In this document: one piece after another, positions 1 through 14,900 of the stretch
Layout of the letters: each line of letters begins with the position of its first letter
Numbering within the stretch: the stretch's first letter is position 1
Source of the DNA: Brachyhypopomus gauderio
Lineage: Eukaryota > Chordata > Actinopteri > Gymnotiformes > Hypopomidae
Assembly (NCBI RefSeq): GCF_052324685.1
Contig: NC_135221.1
Location: 5,633,739 to 5,697,738 of the forward strand
Length of the DNA: 64,000 bases
Direction of reading: 5' to 3'
Translations under genes and position numbers: made by a program
The notes under the pieces: model-generated
Told to the model about the DNA's origin: nothing
What the model saw: only the letters and a program-made list of their open reading frames with translations
Databases searched by the model: none

Positions 1-1739
1 ACAAAATTCAGTGACACATTTCCAACATGATTTCCACAGTAGGGAGTTTTCACACATAAGAGCAATTCTCACGTCACGACAGGATTTTGAAAAAGATTAT
101 GCTTCTGCCAGAGGATGATACTTGTGCCAGTTGAAATTGGTATAATGAGGTTCACCCATGGACTTCATAATAAAAGTTCATCTATTAAAGTGCTCCACAA
201 ACACTATCAGACCTGTTTGTGTTTACACAGTGAGGATGACTCAGTGCTACTGGGTACGTCTTTGTTATAGCACCAATTGCTTGGTTTCTGCTTTTCTAGT
301 GTCCGTCTCATTACATGATCACTATACATAATTTATAGGTTTCTTTCTGTATCATTCCGTGTGAATCAGGGGAATACAAATGAGCACATTCGCTTTAACA
401 AATAAAATTGTTGAAGTTCAGCTCACTGGAAACAACTAGAACCCCGTTTATGATAAGCTACCCCCAGGTAGACTGTCAAAAAATAGATCAGACATATCCT
501 GGCACACTTAAGACTGCCAGATGTATATCTGAAATAGAATCTTCTTTTCTGCTCCCCCCCCCACTATCCAGGTAAGACAGCACTTTTCTTGCAAACACTA
601 GCTTCCATTACATGACTTTGCAAACCTAAACATGTAAATCCATTTTGCAAATGTAATTCGGCAGTTGTTTTTAATCTCCACAGGATTCCTCTGTGATTTA
701 CAGATTTCAGCACTATTCAGTTTGACCACACTAAGATCAACATAGCACTCCTCCCTGCATAGTAAATGTACAATCAGACCACAAGATTGGACTAAAACTA
801 TTCCAACGTCTTGATACGGATCATACTGAAAACAAGGAGTAAACATCATTAACATTTCTAATTTTATAATAATATCTGGTTGTTAAAATAAAAGTTAAAT
901 TAACTTTCAAAAATGAAAAAAATATGTAAGGTTAAATTGACTTCGAAATAAAGATTTTAGGCTTCATTTAATAATCACTGTCATATGTATGCCAGGTACA
1001 AGACATCCACCTACAATAACTTTACATATGGGTGAGACATTGCAAATGCAATACATATGTCTTAACATGCAATTTTGGTTACACAGTACTATATAGAACT
1101 TTTTATCAAGTATAATCACATGCTTTCAAAATGTACAAAAGTAAAAGAAATCTATTTTTAAAAGTGTAGTAGAAGGCATAATCACAAAATAATGAATAAA
1201 ATGAATAGTACTCAAGTCCAAATAAAAGTAAATTTTTTACGCAGTGTGACGTACGTTTTGCTCTACTTCCTTTGCAACTTTAACTGGAGGATAAACCAAA
1301 AATAAATCCCTTTAAAAAGTGCAATATTTTACCTTGCATTTTGTAATTGGCTAAATCTACAAAGATCTGACAAACAGACTACTTCATAGCCTACTTCGTA
1401 TAACCTACTTCATGCTTGTCTCAGTTGGCCAAATGATTTAACCGATGCTAAATGATAATGAATTAACTTTGTCCGACGTTGGCTCTTCTTAAATTGCACC
1501 TTCGAGTCTATTCGGATATAAGGCAGCTGTCTTCACCTTTTAGAACGGAAAACTTACAACAGGTAAAGACCCGGCGGAATTACACTCGTGCAGCAGGGCG
1601 CGACTGGGGGCTCACAACAGCCTATGCAATAACTCATGGTACCATAAAGAAGCTTTGATTGTCACATCAGGCTTAGAAAAGGCTTCGGTGATTGATGACA
1701 TCACCTAGAGGCATCGCAGTCTGTTCCTACGTAAGAGCG
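1..1739. other. Upstream flank of fat1, no gene seen
   Basis: AT-rich DNA without convincing coding potential, splice-linked exons or an obvious transposon on either strand. Short ORFs here have no recognisable domain. Confidence 0.6.
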
Positions 1740-1925
1740 TCGTCGAGCAGGGACAGAGCGCGCGGGGGAACGGTCCGACGTTATTCACGCGCACCGGGCA
1801 GTGCAAGGGGACAGTGGAAAGACAGCAAAAGGACTTTTGAGGAATTCGTACACGCGAACTGTTGATAGTTTTCTGCTGATAAGTTCATTAAACTCTTGTG
1901 AGGAGTACATTTCTTGGTTGATATG
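1740..1925 (+). promoter_or_regulatory. Candidate fat1 5' untranslated exon and CpG-rich promoter area
   Basis: The stretch around 1739-1800 is unusually rich in CG dinucleotides for this AT-rich flank, as expected near a vertebrate transcription start. At 1926 there is a near-perfect splice donor (ATATG then GTGAGT). The next strong acceptor is at 2638-2639, just before the fat1 start codon. This fits a non-coding first exon, which FAT genes have. No cDNA is available here, so the transcription start is unknown. Confidence 0.35.
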
Positions 1926-2140
1926 GTGAGTATTTGCATAATTTAAAAAGAAATCAAAAGTACTAAGACAATGGAGCATTTTTGAATTGCGCATCTGTGC
2001 ATGTTGTGTTTCTGATGTCTAGTCATATAACGTCATATTGCATGTTATTTACAGATGTATAAACATCACAATAAAACATAGGATGAGAAGGGGTTTCTTG
2101 TGAACTGTCACAGCAGACTCTGAGAAGCAATCAGTTGCAC

Positions 2141-2303
2141 TCGTTAAGACGTGTCAAGACGTTCATGACGTTCATGCCTACATATGTTATAAAGTTAAGA
2201 CGTGTCAGGACGTTCATGTCGTGACGTTCATGTCGTATAGCTTACATAAGTTATAAAGTTAAGACGTGTCAGGACGTTCATATCGCTTAGCCTACATAAG
2301 TGT
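2141..2303. repeat. Degenerate tandem repeat, about 3 copies of 50-65 bp
   Basis: Three copies of a unit beginning GTTAAGACGTGTCAGGACG and ending near CATAAGT, in the putative first intron of fat1. Within it GACGTTCATGTC is itself locally repeated. Confidence 0.8.
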
Positions 2304-2639
2304 TGTCAGTCAAAATTTTGCAGTCTGCAACATCAGGAACAGCTATGCAACTGAGTTTTTTCGTTACCATGCCATATAATACACAATATTATTTTATATT
2401 TGTTAAGACGATTAATAATATTACTAAATATGAAAATTACCGAATTAATGAATGCGCTTTAGTATCTAATTTTATGTATCCTGTATTATGTATTTGAATT
2501 TTGTGTATTTTTAGATTATTTTATGTATCTAAGTTTATGTAGGGCATTTCAGTTAAATGCATAGAAGCATGTCTTTTGGACTATTTGTATATCAATCTTT
2601 ACCAATTGATTTGTGTTCTTTTCTTTTGCTCTGTTTCAG

Positions 2640-5600
2640 TGTTCCCATGTATTGTGTCACAATGGATAAACGCTGGAACTGTGTCGTGTTACTCTTATTG
2701 TGGGCTTGCACGGGGGCCCAGAAAAAGACATTCACTTTAAAGTTTACACATTCTCTCTACAACGCAACTATACGTGAGAATTCTGTTCCAAAAACCTTTG
2801 TTGAATGCCCCATTAAAATGGGCATTTTCATAATGGATAAGTCTTGGGATATATCTTACAGAATAGAATCTGGGGACCACGAAGAGCTGTTCAAAGCTGA
2901 GACGTATGTTTTGGGTGACTTCAATTTCCTGCGAGTAAGGACAAAAGGTGGGAGTTCTGCCACGCTCAACAGGGAAGAACGTGACCAGTACTCGATCACT
3001 GTACGAGCCACAGAAAGACATTCAGGTGTGGAGGCACGAACACAAGTTAACCTGCAAATTCTGGACACAAACGATCTCAGACCTCTATTTTCACCAGCTT
3101 CCTATAGCATTACTGTACCTGAAAGTACAGAGATACGTACTAGCATAGGAGAAGTCTCAGCAACAGATGCTGATGTCGGGACCAATGGAGAATATTATTT
3201 CAGTTTCAAAGAGTGGACGCCTGTGTTCTCAATCCATCCTACAAGTGGCATCATAACTCTGACCGGCAAGCTGGATTACCGTGACATGGGGCAGTATGAG
3301 CTTGAAGTGTTAGCTGTGGACAGAGGCATGAAACTCAATGGAAGCAACACGGCCAGTAGTTCAGCAAAACTGACGGTGCAGGTGTTGCAGGCCAACAACC
3401 ATGCTCCCGTTGTCACCGCCATTCCTTTAACCCCATGGAACACTAACCAGGATCCCAGCTACGCTTTCGTAACTGTGGAAGATGAAGACGAAGGGCAGAA
3501 TGGGGAGATAGCCTCGTTGAGCATAGTGGCTGGGGACCCATTCCAGCAGTTTAAAGCCATTAGAGTGAGCCCTCAAAGCAAGGAATTCAAGATCAAAGCC
3601 GTAAAAACGGTGACATGGGAGGGGTATAACTTCGGATACAACCTTACCTTGGAGGCCAAGGATAAGGGAAATCCACCAAAGTTTTCTTCAGCAGTGATTG
3701 TAAAAGTGAAACCCCCAAATGAAAGCATGGATTCACTTCAGTTTGAAAAAAGCACCTACAGAGTTACTCTCAGTGAATTTGCCCCTCCTCACTCTCCAGT
3801 ACTCAAGGTCAGAGCTGTGCCTTGGTGCGTAAATACAAAGTATTTAATACAATATAAGACTCAACAGTGCAGCAGACCATTCACTATTAATCCAAACACT
3901 GGCCTCATAACCACTGTGGAATCTCTCCAGGTAGAGTGTGTTGGCCAGTATGAGTTTAATGTAGTTACTAGCGATGGACGAGCTGCAGCTAAAGTAGTGG
4001 TCAATGTCGCTGATATGAACAACAATGCTCCTAAATTTGATCAGCCTGCGTATGAAGCCAGTGTTGATGAACATGTGCCAATGGGCAGCAGCATCGTAGC
4101 TGTCCATGCTAGAGACGACGACGATGGGGACAACGGTTATGTTACTTACAGCATCGTCAATATGAACAAACAGCCCTTTGTGATCAATTATTTCACTGGT
4201 GTCATAAGCACTTCTGAGGATTTGGACTATGAGGTAATGCCAAGGAAGTTCTATCTAAGGATTCGGGCGTCTGACTGGGGCAGCCCTTACCGCCGGGAAT
4301 CTGAAGTGGGCGTCTCGATCACCCTGAACAACCTTAATGACAACCAGCCCATCTTTGAAAATGTCAACTGTGAAGTGGCAGTGCCAATGTCTTTAGGAGT
4401 CGGTGGACAAATAACAGTGGTGTCTGCCACCGATGCAGACAATTTAGGACTTGTGCTGTATCATATTACTGCTGGCAATGACAGGGAGCTCTTTGCTCTT
4501 GATCCAAACTCTGGTGCACTGACCCTTAAAAAGTCACTAATTGACAGGGATGGGAAAAAGCAACTTTTTTCTAGTTTAGAAATAACAGCTAGTGATGGTG
4601 AGATATCGAGTTTGCCAATGAATCTGAATTTAACTTTTGATAGTGGTCTGAAAGAAATAAATTCAAATTGTGTGAAAACAGGAGTTCTGGGAACTTTTGC
4701 TAGGATGCTGTTTTATGGCTCCAAAGTACATAGCGAAAGGCAATTTATGGATGAGTTTTCAGACATGCATTCAATTAACAACCATTCCCCAAAGTTTCTA
4801 GACTCCAGTCCTAGTGTAATGGAGGTTAAAGAGGACCTTCCAGTGGGGACAAGCATAGTACGTCTCAAAGCAGCAGATGATGATAGCGGCTTCAATGGGA
4901 AATTGCTTTTTGTCATCTCTGGGGGAAACTTTGACAATAGTTTAATGATTGAAACAGATACTGGTTGGCTTAAAATTAATGAACCTCTTGATAGGGAAGT
5001 TACTGACCACTACACACTTAACATAACAGTATATGACCTTGGTTTGCCACAAAAGTCCTCATCACGTATTTTAGAGATCAATGTGCTGGATGTTAATGAT
5101 AACAGTCCAGAGTTCTTACAGAATGAATACTCAGTGGATGTTCGAGAGGACAGTGCTGTGGGGACAGATATTATTCAGCTAGAGGCCTTAGATAAGGATT
5201 TGGGGTTCAATGGGAAGGTGAGATATGTTTTTCTGACCAAAACAGACACATTTAGTATAAATGAGGAGACAGGGATTGTAACAGTTGAAAGCCCACTGGA
5301 CAGAGAGGCAATCCCATCCTTTGCTTTGAAGGTTGCTGCTTATGACAAGGCAACCGATGGCCCTCAGCGGATATCCTCTGTCACACTTAACATTGTTTTA
5401 GAGGATGTAAACGACAATGCTCCTGCCTTTCTGCCCCTCTTCTACCACGTGAGGGTGAGAGAGGACATTCCAGTAGGCACCTTGGTCCTGTGGCTGCAGG
5501 CGCACGACCCCGACTTGGGTCAATCCGGTCACGTGAGATTCAGCCTGACCAGTGATGCGGATGGGAGCTTTCGGGTGGACGAAGTGAGCGGTGCGGTGTA

Positions 5601-5911
5601 CCTCCTTCAGACTCTTGACTTTGAGAGGAAACAGGTCTATAACCTGACAGCCGAGGCGAGAGACAGGGGGAGACCCTCCTTATCCTCAACGTGCTTCATT
5701 GACGTGGAAGTAGTGGATGTCAATGAGAATTCGCATGGCCCGTCTTTCCCCTTCTTTGTGGCCTGGGGAGCCGTGAGTGAGGAAGCCCCTCCTGGATCGT
5801 CTGTAATGAAAGTGACGGCTTTGGATGAGGATGGAGGAAGAGATGGAGAAGTGCGCTACGCTATCCACGATGGCTCGGGTCTCGGAGTATTCACCATTGA
5901 TGAAACAAGTG
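2640..5911 (+). CDS. fat1: fat1 coding exon 1 (start at 2662; residues 1-1083)
   Basis: Begins after the acceptor CTGTTTCAG at 2639; ends at donor GTGAGT (5912). Coding starts at 2662 with a signal peptide ([14 protein letters not shown]...). It carries roughly the first ten cadherin repeats in one 3.3-kb exon, matching the giant second exon of vertebrate FAT1. The reading frame stays open into the intron and runs through an ATA microsatellite, so an ORF call there is longer than the exon. Ends in phase 1. Confidence 0.93.
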
Positions 5912-5943
5912 GTGAGTGTTTTTATGTTTCATGTACAGCCTTC

Positions 5944-5982
<39 letters not shown>

Positions 5983-8900
5983 TAAACTTATGTGTATAAG
6001 CAGTTCAGTGCAACAGGGCCATACTTGAAAGAAACTTTGAGTTTGGTCTCTTATAAATACACACCAATTTACCCATTTTCTTCAGAGTTTTGTATAAAAC
6101 TTGCTGTTGTCAATTTACAATTTTTAGCACAATATTGTTCTTGATGGAACAGGATCTAATGTTCACTTAAATGACCACAGTGAATGTGTCATCACGGATT
6201 TCATGATCCACCTGACAGTGTCAAACACCCATGATCACGTGATCAGATTTTACAACAGCAGCGTTTGCCTCAGATGGCTAAATGCGTAATGAACATTCAT
6301 TGTAGTGCTTCAACAGCACTTTACATAGTTGAATATGTCTCTGATTATCTTTGTCCTAGGTGTCATAAGGACACAGGAGCACCTGGACCATGAGACCACT
6401 GCTTATTATTGGCTGACTGTTTATGCCACAGACCAGGCCGTAGTTCCTCTCTCTGCCTCTGTGGAGGTCTATATTGAAATTCAGGATGTCAATGATAATG
6501 CTCCAGAGACCTCGGAGGCAGTCTACTACTCCTCTGTGCTGGAGAACTCGCCCAGAGATGTTTCCATCATCCAGATACAAGCCTTCGATCCTGACTCTAA
6601 GAGCAGGGACAAACTAACCTATGAGATAACCAGTGGGAATCTGCAGGGACTTTTTACCATTAACTCACAGACGGGTAGGTTGCCTTAACGTGTTATGGTT
6701 CATAGTGTGTTATGAGAGTTAGCATCAATTCCATGAGCCAATAATATTCCAGAGTTATTCTGTACTGACATTTTGACTTCTAAGATTTTAAAAGTTTTTA
6801 AATATATACATGAAAATGTATATATTTGACTGTTCCTCCTCTTTCTTTTGTTCTGGTACGTTTTCATTATATGAATTGAAGTCTCATTTTTTAAAGCCCA
6901 TATACACTGGTGAGGCAGGCCCACCTACTGATACAGATACAGAGGCTGAGACAGACAGCCAGTGCTATTTAACAATCAGCACCTGCATTTACATGAGCTC
7001 TAACTGCACTTACATGCAAAAACAAGCAGTTAGCACCACAACTAATTAGAAACGTAATACAACAAAGAGGAGATTACTCAGTGAGGAATTCTCAAACTTC
7101 TGTGTCTTTTTAATTTCCCACAAAGTAGCAAATATGAGACCCTAATTGAATTTACTGAAGCAATGACGGAGTTCATGGAGACAACAGCTTGATGATTAGC
7201 ATTCTCTGAACACAACATGAAATGAATGCTAATTAATCTGACTTCTACAAGCATTACCAAAATGTAATTGACATACACACATAAGCAGTGTCGGGCGTAG
7301 TTACAGTTCTTTCCCTTTGAATATAGTTTGGAAGAACATGCCCAGACAGTTTATGGGTGGAACAGGTCAGGGATTTCAGTACATGCTGGATAGAGCAATT
7401 ACAGAGGTGCATCTTAATAGTTTTCTAGCGCACATAGGCATGCTGCTTATTGAAGATTGTTTCTTCAAGAGTGTTACTTCAGTCATAATTCTGAAGTGTT
7501 AGAACTTCACATTCGTATACGTCCATGGTGAAAAATATATAACCGAATGCCTGAATTTATGTTGATAAATGTTTAAAAAGTAGATCCATGTCTATGTCTA
7601 TGTGCATCTTTTAATCACAGCATGAATATTACTGGAATGCAAAGGAATATCGATCAGTATTGTGTAAAGACAAAGTGCAGTCGGAATTAACGTAACCTTG
7701 ACCCATTGTTTTCAAAGTTTAAATCGTCTTTCAATTTTCATTGGTCCACTGACACTATGTTTATTATTAGTGATTGATCTGGCTTTTATTTATTGCTACT
7801 TTCGTAATTAAAGAACAAAAGAAGTGAGTTATTAAAATCTATGAATATCTCTCCTTATATTCGTAGGTTTGCTGACAACAACCTCCCAACACCTGGACCG
7901 TGAAGAGCAAGAACAGCATGTGCTTGATGTAAGACATGTGACTGATGTTTTGAAGCGTTCAGGAGACAGATACAGCACATCCCCCTCCTACCTTCTTTTA
8001 AAATAACCCTCTAAAAAGGCATTTCAGCTCTGTTCTACCATTGATGTACTTCTAGGGTATAAATATTAGGAATAATTTGGGCTATAATAGCGGAGAAATG
8101 TTTTTCCAACATGACTGATTAAAATTTTTGATCACGTTTGATATTTAGCCATGTTTGTAGGATGCATAGATGAAAGAGTCACAACTTGAAGTCAGGTAAA
8201 TATAATAATCTCAGACATTCAGAAATGTTCCCGGAAACCTCTCAGAAATGTTCTTATCTAACATTGATGATTGGTTAACACTGTTGATTGGGTTCATGGG
8301 GTTCACGCTCAGAGTTGTTCGAGACTGATCTCAAGTCTTCCGAGTTCATTTTTCTTTCCTCCAAACAGGTCACCATTTCTGACAATGGCAGTCCAGCTAT
8401 GTCTACAGTTGTGCACGTGGTAGTGAAGGTGCAGGATGAGAATGACAATGCTCCTCGGTTCCTTGAGAAGGTCTATAAAATCAAGGTAGTAGAGCGGGCA
8501 ACGGCCATCAAAGGGGAGCCGATTTATCGCGTCATTGCTCATGACAGAGATGAGGGTCCTCACTCTGAGATCTCATACACCATAGAGGAGGGTGATGAAT
8601 CAGGCAAATTCTTCATTGAGCCCCAGAGTGGCCTGATCTCCTCCAAAGAGGCTTTCAAAGCAGGGCAAAGTCATATTCTCACGGTACGTTTCTTCCTCTC
8701 ATTTCTCCATTTCCACATCATGATAGCGGAGTCTTAACCTTTGAGATTTAGCCAGAGATTACTAACACTCCATCTCTCACAATCAAGGACCATAAGTTGG
8801 TACGGCACACCCTCACGTGCATTGCTGTCTTGCAGATTAAAGCACTGGACAGTGGTCATCCTCAGAAGTCATCGATCTGTCATTTGCACATTGAGTGGAC

Positions 8901-11900
8901 TGCAAAACCTGAACTACCTAAAGGGCCACTAGTGTTTGAGGAGACCTCGCTCCAGTTTTCTGTAATGGAGAGTGATTCTGTCGGCCATATGGTGGGAGTT
9001 ATCAGAACACAGCCCCTTGACTTCCCTGTCTGGTTTGATATCAAAGGTAATCAATATCATTCTCTACACTCACTTTAAAAAGGTAGCGAAGACGAAATGT
9101 CACCATGTAATCGTTTTAAATACTCCACCGAGCTTATTTCAGGGTAAATGGATGCACTGTTCTGCTCATTATATTCACACTAGCAGTGTGCACTAATCTT
9201 CTTTCCTTAACTTTATCTCTCCTCTCAATGCCTTCTTGTTTTTCCACTCTCAAATCTGTGCACAAGGAGACGCAAATGCTAAAGAAGCGTTTCTCATCAT
9301 TCAGATGGCTTGTGATCTGAACTGTAGACCAGAAGGTATCTAGCCGTGCGATAATGCTACAACACTTGCTAATTTAATGCATGAAAATGAATTTTAGGCA
9401 ACTGTGTCAAATAGACATGAGTTTATTTTACTCATATTTTTGGTAGGGACAGATTAAAAACCTCTGAAGTATTAATATTGCAAACTGATGTTGTCCATGT
9501 TGGGATTTACAGGTGGAAATGATGGCAGGTTGCACAATGGAGAGAAGGTCACTGGTGCTGTCATCACCGCCAAGGCACTGGACACAGAACAGCGGTCAGA
9601 TTATAATCTAACAGTGGAAGCAACAGATGGAGCAAGATCTATCAGCACCCAGGTATCAAACCAGGAAATCATAAGGGTTCTTTATCAGCTGAATTAAATC
9701 CTGGGACTTAAAGGGTGCATGGAAGCGTCCATAATGACAGGATAACATCCGTTACTCATACTCCCATCTTATATAGTTCTAGTACAATTCCCTGGGAGAC
9801 GGCTGAGGACACTAGCAGGATAAAGTATCAGCAGAAATCAGACAAATCAGACAATAGCATATTGCAAAGATACTTGATGGAACTATTTAGGATGAATAGT
9901 CAAAGTCACATTTATTTGTATAGCACTTTTTACAACACATGTTGTCACAAAGCAGCTTTACAATCATATGGGTCCAGATCCCTTTTAGGGACACCTTTTA
10001 GGGGTCTTAGAGAGGTGGGTTTTAAATATTACAGTGCCACTTAGGACACAGCTATCATATATATCCGAATCAATCAGATTGACACTTAAATTTTTTGTCT
10101 TTTGTCACAATTGTTTAGTCACAAATCCAGTTTTATCAGCAACCAGCGTGGCTTTAACACTGTTCGTTGCTTTAAGCCCTGTGTGCACAATCTCAAAAAC
10201 ATAACAATTAATGACATAAGTCAAATACCCACGAACATTTCAGCTGGTAGGAGTTTTTGCGAATACCTGCTAGTTTATTTAATGTAGAATTGTTTTCATC
10301 ACAGCAGTGACTCACACTGCTTCTGAAAGGCCACACAGTGGTTCTCACTCCCCACAATGACGATTTGCTTTGCAAATGTTTGGGTCATGCTCACTCTAAC
10401 ACAGTTGAGTCAGCATGTGCGCTAATTCCAAAGCCCTTAATGAGTTAAGTCACCTGGGGGATGGTGCGCTCGGAGTTTGGCACGGTGGATTCATCCCAGC
10501 AAAACTGAACTGGTCTAAACAGACAGAGTTGCTGAGATCGGCGTGCGAGCTGTGAGCGCTAAAGTCTGAACTTCTCTCCGGCGCCTGGAGTTATGCCTCT
10601 GCCGTAAATTCGTTTGATGGCTGAATCACTGACTGCGGTATCACACTGGCTCCGTGTTGCACCTTGTACTGCAGTGATGCAAGCCGTCTTTGTCCTTTTG
10701 TGTCACAGTTTGGGAGCAGTTCTCTTTAGGCTATACCTGTGTGTGTCGGCCGAGGCAGCCAGCCTTATCAGGTCACAACGTGATACTCATCTATCAGTGG
10801 AAGCAGGTTTGCCCCAGGGCACAAGGGCACTGTGAGGAGGTGTAATGTTTTCAAGGAGCCTGATGTTTTGACTTCCTCTCTATTTTGACTCTCAGACTTC
10901 CCCTTGTGTTTCAGAGAGCTCCACCCCCCTTAGGACCAGCAAATGCAGTTTGTCATATCGTAATGGGCTGCTTGCGTTTGGACATTTTCTCAGTCTGTGT
11001 AAATCTTATCTGCAGTGTGCAGCTAAGGGCAGACAATATTCGCTTGGTATTCTTATCTTGAAAAGCCATGATTTATTTAGTATATTGGTGGATTTTTACA
11101 TGGTGCCCACGAACTTAAAACAGCATCAACAGTGTATGTTTCTCTAAAGCAGTCTGGCACATGTTCTGCAATAATTACTTACTTATAAAAAAATATATGA
11201 ATTGTTTACTGTTAACATAATAGCACAGCACACTATGATACAATAGTTTCTTGTATAGCATAGTAAGGTTATTAATATTATATCTATTTAACATGTATTT
11301 ACAGCTAATTATGTTTACAACTATTTTCATTCTGCTCTCTGAAACAGGTCTTAATCAAAGTTATTGCCACTAAAGAGCACCAGCCCCAGTTTACCCAAAC
11401 TAAGTATGAAATCAGAATTCTAGAGGAGACTCAACCAGGAACGAAGATACTAAAGATTAGTGCTACAGATAAAGATGTGAAGAAAAAACTGTCCTACAAG
11501 ATACTGAGCAGTACAGACCCACACAGCCTTAAGAAGTTTCGTCTGGACCCTGAGACAGGCTTTCTGTACACCACTGAGAAACTGGATCATGAAACTAAAC
11601 ACAGACACATCCTAACTGTTATGGTGAGGTGGGGTTTATGCTTGTTTTTTTTTTCTTGAAACAAAAGAGCAAATTTACTTTGCAAGTTGTATTTCATTGG
11701 TTGCATCATGAGTAAATATATAAGCCAAATATAATGACATGCTTTATTTTGTTACGACACATAGTGGTCTAATATGAGTTTTAATTTTAAAAGGTCAGCG
11801 ATCAGCACGTTCCTGTGAAGCGTACCCTGGTGAGAGTGGTCATCCACGTTGAAGACAGCAATGACAATGCTCCGTGGTTCACCAGCTCTCAGTACTCTGG

Positions 11901-14900
11901 CCAGGTGTTTGAATCGGCTGCAGTTGGCTCAGCCGTATTACAGGTCACTGCTTTGGACAAGGACAAAGGCCAGAATGCAGAGATCCTTTACAGCATAGAG
12001 TCAGGTAAAAGCCAGTTGTCTATCTAAAGCAGGAATGTTCTCCTAATGCAATGATGATCGAGTAGTTTTCACTCAGCAGCACCTGAGCAGATGAAACCCG
12101 TCCAAACTCTTGAATTGGACGTATGACAAGTAATTATGATCAGGAAATATCTTGATGATTGCAGTCAATGAGTGCAGGTGCCATAAGGAAATTATGCAGA
12201 TGAATGACCAATCTTGGCTGTCCTCTCTGGTATATCTAATATAATTGGCTCATGTCACAAAACAGAAATAACTAATAAGATGTGCATTGTTCAACAGCAT
12301 GAAAGGTTAATGTTCATGCCAATTCACTAATATATCGCTGACCTTTCTTTGCCGCAGGAGATGGTAGAAATTCCTTTGAAATAGACACGATATTGGGTGT
12401 AATAAAGGTCGCAGAGGAACTTGACTCTGCCATCAGGAGTCGGTATGAGCTGAAAGTGAAAGCATCAGATAAAGGAGATCCACCACTGAGTGTTCTTACA
12501 ACCGTTTACATCACTGTCACCGTTTCCAATAACGCCAAGCCAAAGTTCAATCCCAGTCCAATCTCTTCTGAGATCAGTGAGCGGGCCCCGGTTGGGACTT
12601 TTGTGACCGTGGTCACAGCCTCTAGTCAGTCGACTGTCTTTTATCAAATCAAAGAAGGAAACATCAATGGCACATTTGACATCAATCCGAACTCGGGAGC
12701 CATATTCACCAGAAGGAAGCTGGACTATGAAGCCCGGTCCTTGTATAAAATGACTGTGCGTGGTACGAACATGGCTGGAATGTCAAGTGACGCCATGCTG
12801 CTCATTTTTGTAAAGGACACGAATGACAACGCCCCCGTCTTCACTCGGACTGAGTTCGTGGGTTACATCGGCGAAGCGGCCGCGCCTCGGACGGTCGTCC
12901 TGACCAATGAAAACGCTCCGCTTGTCATTCGTGCGACAGATGCTGACGAGAAAGCAAATGCCAGGATTGTCTATCAGATTGTGGAGCCGTTCGCGCGCAC
13001 CTACTTTGCCATTGATCCTGCCGCAGGAGTAATTCAGACAATCGGCGGTCTTGATTATGAGCGTTGGCCCGTATTCCACTTCACGGTACACGCCCACGAT
13101 GCTGGCGTGCCGTGTTTGTTTACAACGAGCGCCGCCAGTGTGACGGTGCATGTCATCGACGTCAACGACTGCAACCCGAGATTCGGCCAGGATGCCTTTG
13201 AAACAACCCTGCTTTTGCCAACATACAAGGGAGTAAGAGTGATCACATTAAATGCCACAGATGATGACTCTCTACCCAATGCCAAACTGCTGTTCTCTAT
13301 TTTAGAGGGCAACACTGGGAACACGTTCGAGATTGATCCTGTTTTGGGTGAGATTGTTGTGCAGAATGCCACAGATCTGTGTAGCAGGTACATTCTGACT
13401 GTCAGGGTCTCTGATGGAAAATTTACCAGTACCGCAACAGCAAAAATCACTGTTCAGGAGAATAAAGACCAGGGTGTGAAATTCGCCCAGGAAATATTCA
13501 CTGCCTCCATACAGGAGAACTCCTCAGGGAGGAAAGCCTTGGTTATTATTGCTGCAGTCGGGAACAAAATAAATGAACCTCTATTATACTCCATTCTGAA
13601 TCCAGACAGGAGGTTTGATATAGGTTGTACCTCTGGGGTTCTCTTTACTACTGGGATACCGTTTGATCGAGAGGAGCAGGACGCGTTTGATGTGGTCGTG
13701 GAGGTTACCAAGGAGCAGAACAGAGCTGGACCCACCCACGTGCTTGTGAAAGTCACTATTGAAGATGTCAACGACAATGCACCAGTGTTTGTCAACCTGC
13801 CCTATAGCACTGTAGCTCAGGTGGATGCTGTGATGGGAACCGTTATTAGGCAGGTAACTGCAGTAGACAAGGACGCTGACAGAAATTCAGAGATACAATA
13901 CCATTTGGAAGAGGGTGATAAATATTTTCAGATAAATCCCTCTGGTGAAGTCTCCCTAAAGAGGCAATTCGAACAGGAAAGTCTCAACACAAGGTTTTTG
14001 CTTAAGGTTGTAGCTGTGGATGGTGGACATGACGCCCTTTCCTCAACAGCAGAGATGAGCATTACTGTTGTGAACCACGCCGCACCAGTGTTTGAAAGAT
14101 CTTTTTATAAGATTGAAATTCCAGAGAATGTGCCGTTACACGCTTCGGTAGTGCAGGTCTCGGCAAACGAGTCTGTTGGGCCGCGCACTGTCTACAGGAT
14201 CTACGAGGGAGACCTGTTTGGACATTTTTCCATTAACTTTAACACTGGAGTCATAGAAGTGATTAAGCTATTGGACTATGAGACACACCCTGCCCACAGG
14301 TTAATTATTCAGGCATCAGACTCTCTTACCGGGGCTCACACTGAAGTATTTGTTGACATAATTTTAGAAGATGTCAATGACAACGCGCCCATGTTTGATA
14401 CGACATTATATAATATCAGTCTCTCCGAGTCTGTTATGGTCGATACTTCCGTATTGCAAATCACCGCTAGAGACTCTGACAGTGGCATCAACAAAGACAT
14501 TTCCTATCAGTTGTATGCAAAAAATGGGTCTAATTCAGATCACTTCAGAGTAGATGGCCAAAGTGGGATCGTCTGGACTACCGCTCCCTTGGACCATGAA
14601 ATGGACCCAAAGCATGAACTGACTGTGATAGCTCTGGATGGCGGGACTCCTCAGTTGTACAGTATGGTCACAGTGGTAATACATGTCACTGACCTGAACG
14701 ATAACCCACCTGTATTTTCACAGCAGGTGTACAATGCTAGTGTCAGTGAGCTCTGCTCCCCAGGCCATTTCGTCACTCGTGTTCACGCTTCTGATGCCGA
14801 CAGCACTGATATCGCAAAGCTGGAGTTTTTTTTTCTGTCTGGGAACGAGGACGATGTCTTTGCCATGGATAAGAGCAGTGGAGAAATTGTCATTGCAAAC

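Noticed and set aside
2557..2661. Upstream in-frame Met as the fat1 start
   Set aside because: It lies before a strong splice acceptor at 2639 and lacks a signal peptide; the Met at 2662 starts a proper one.
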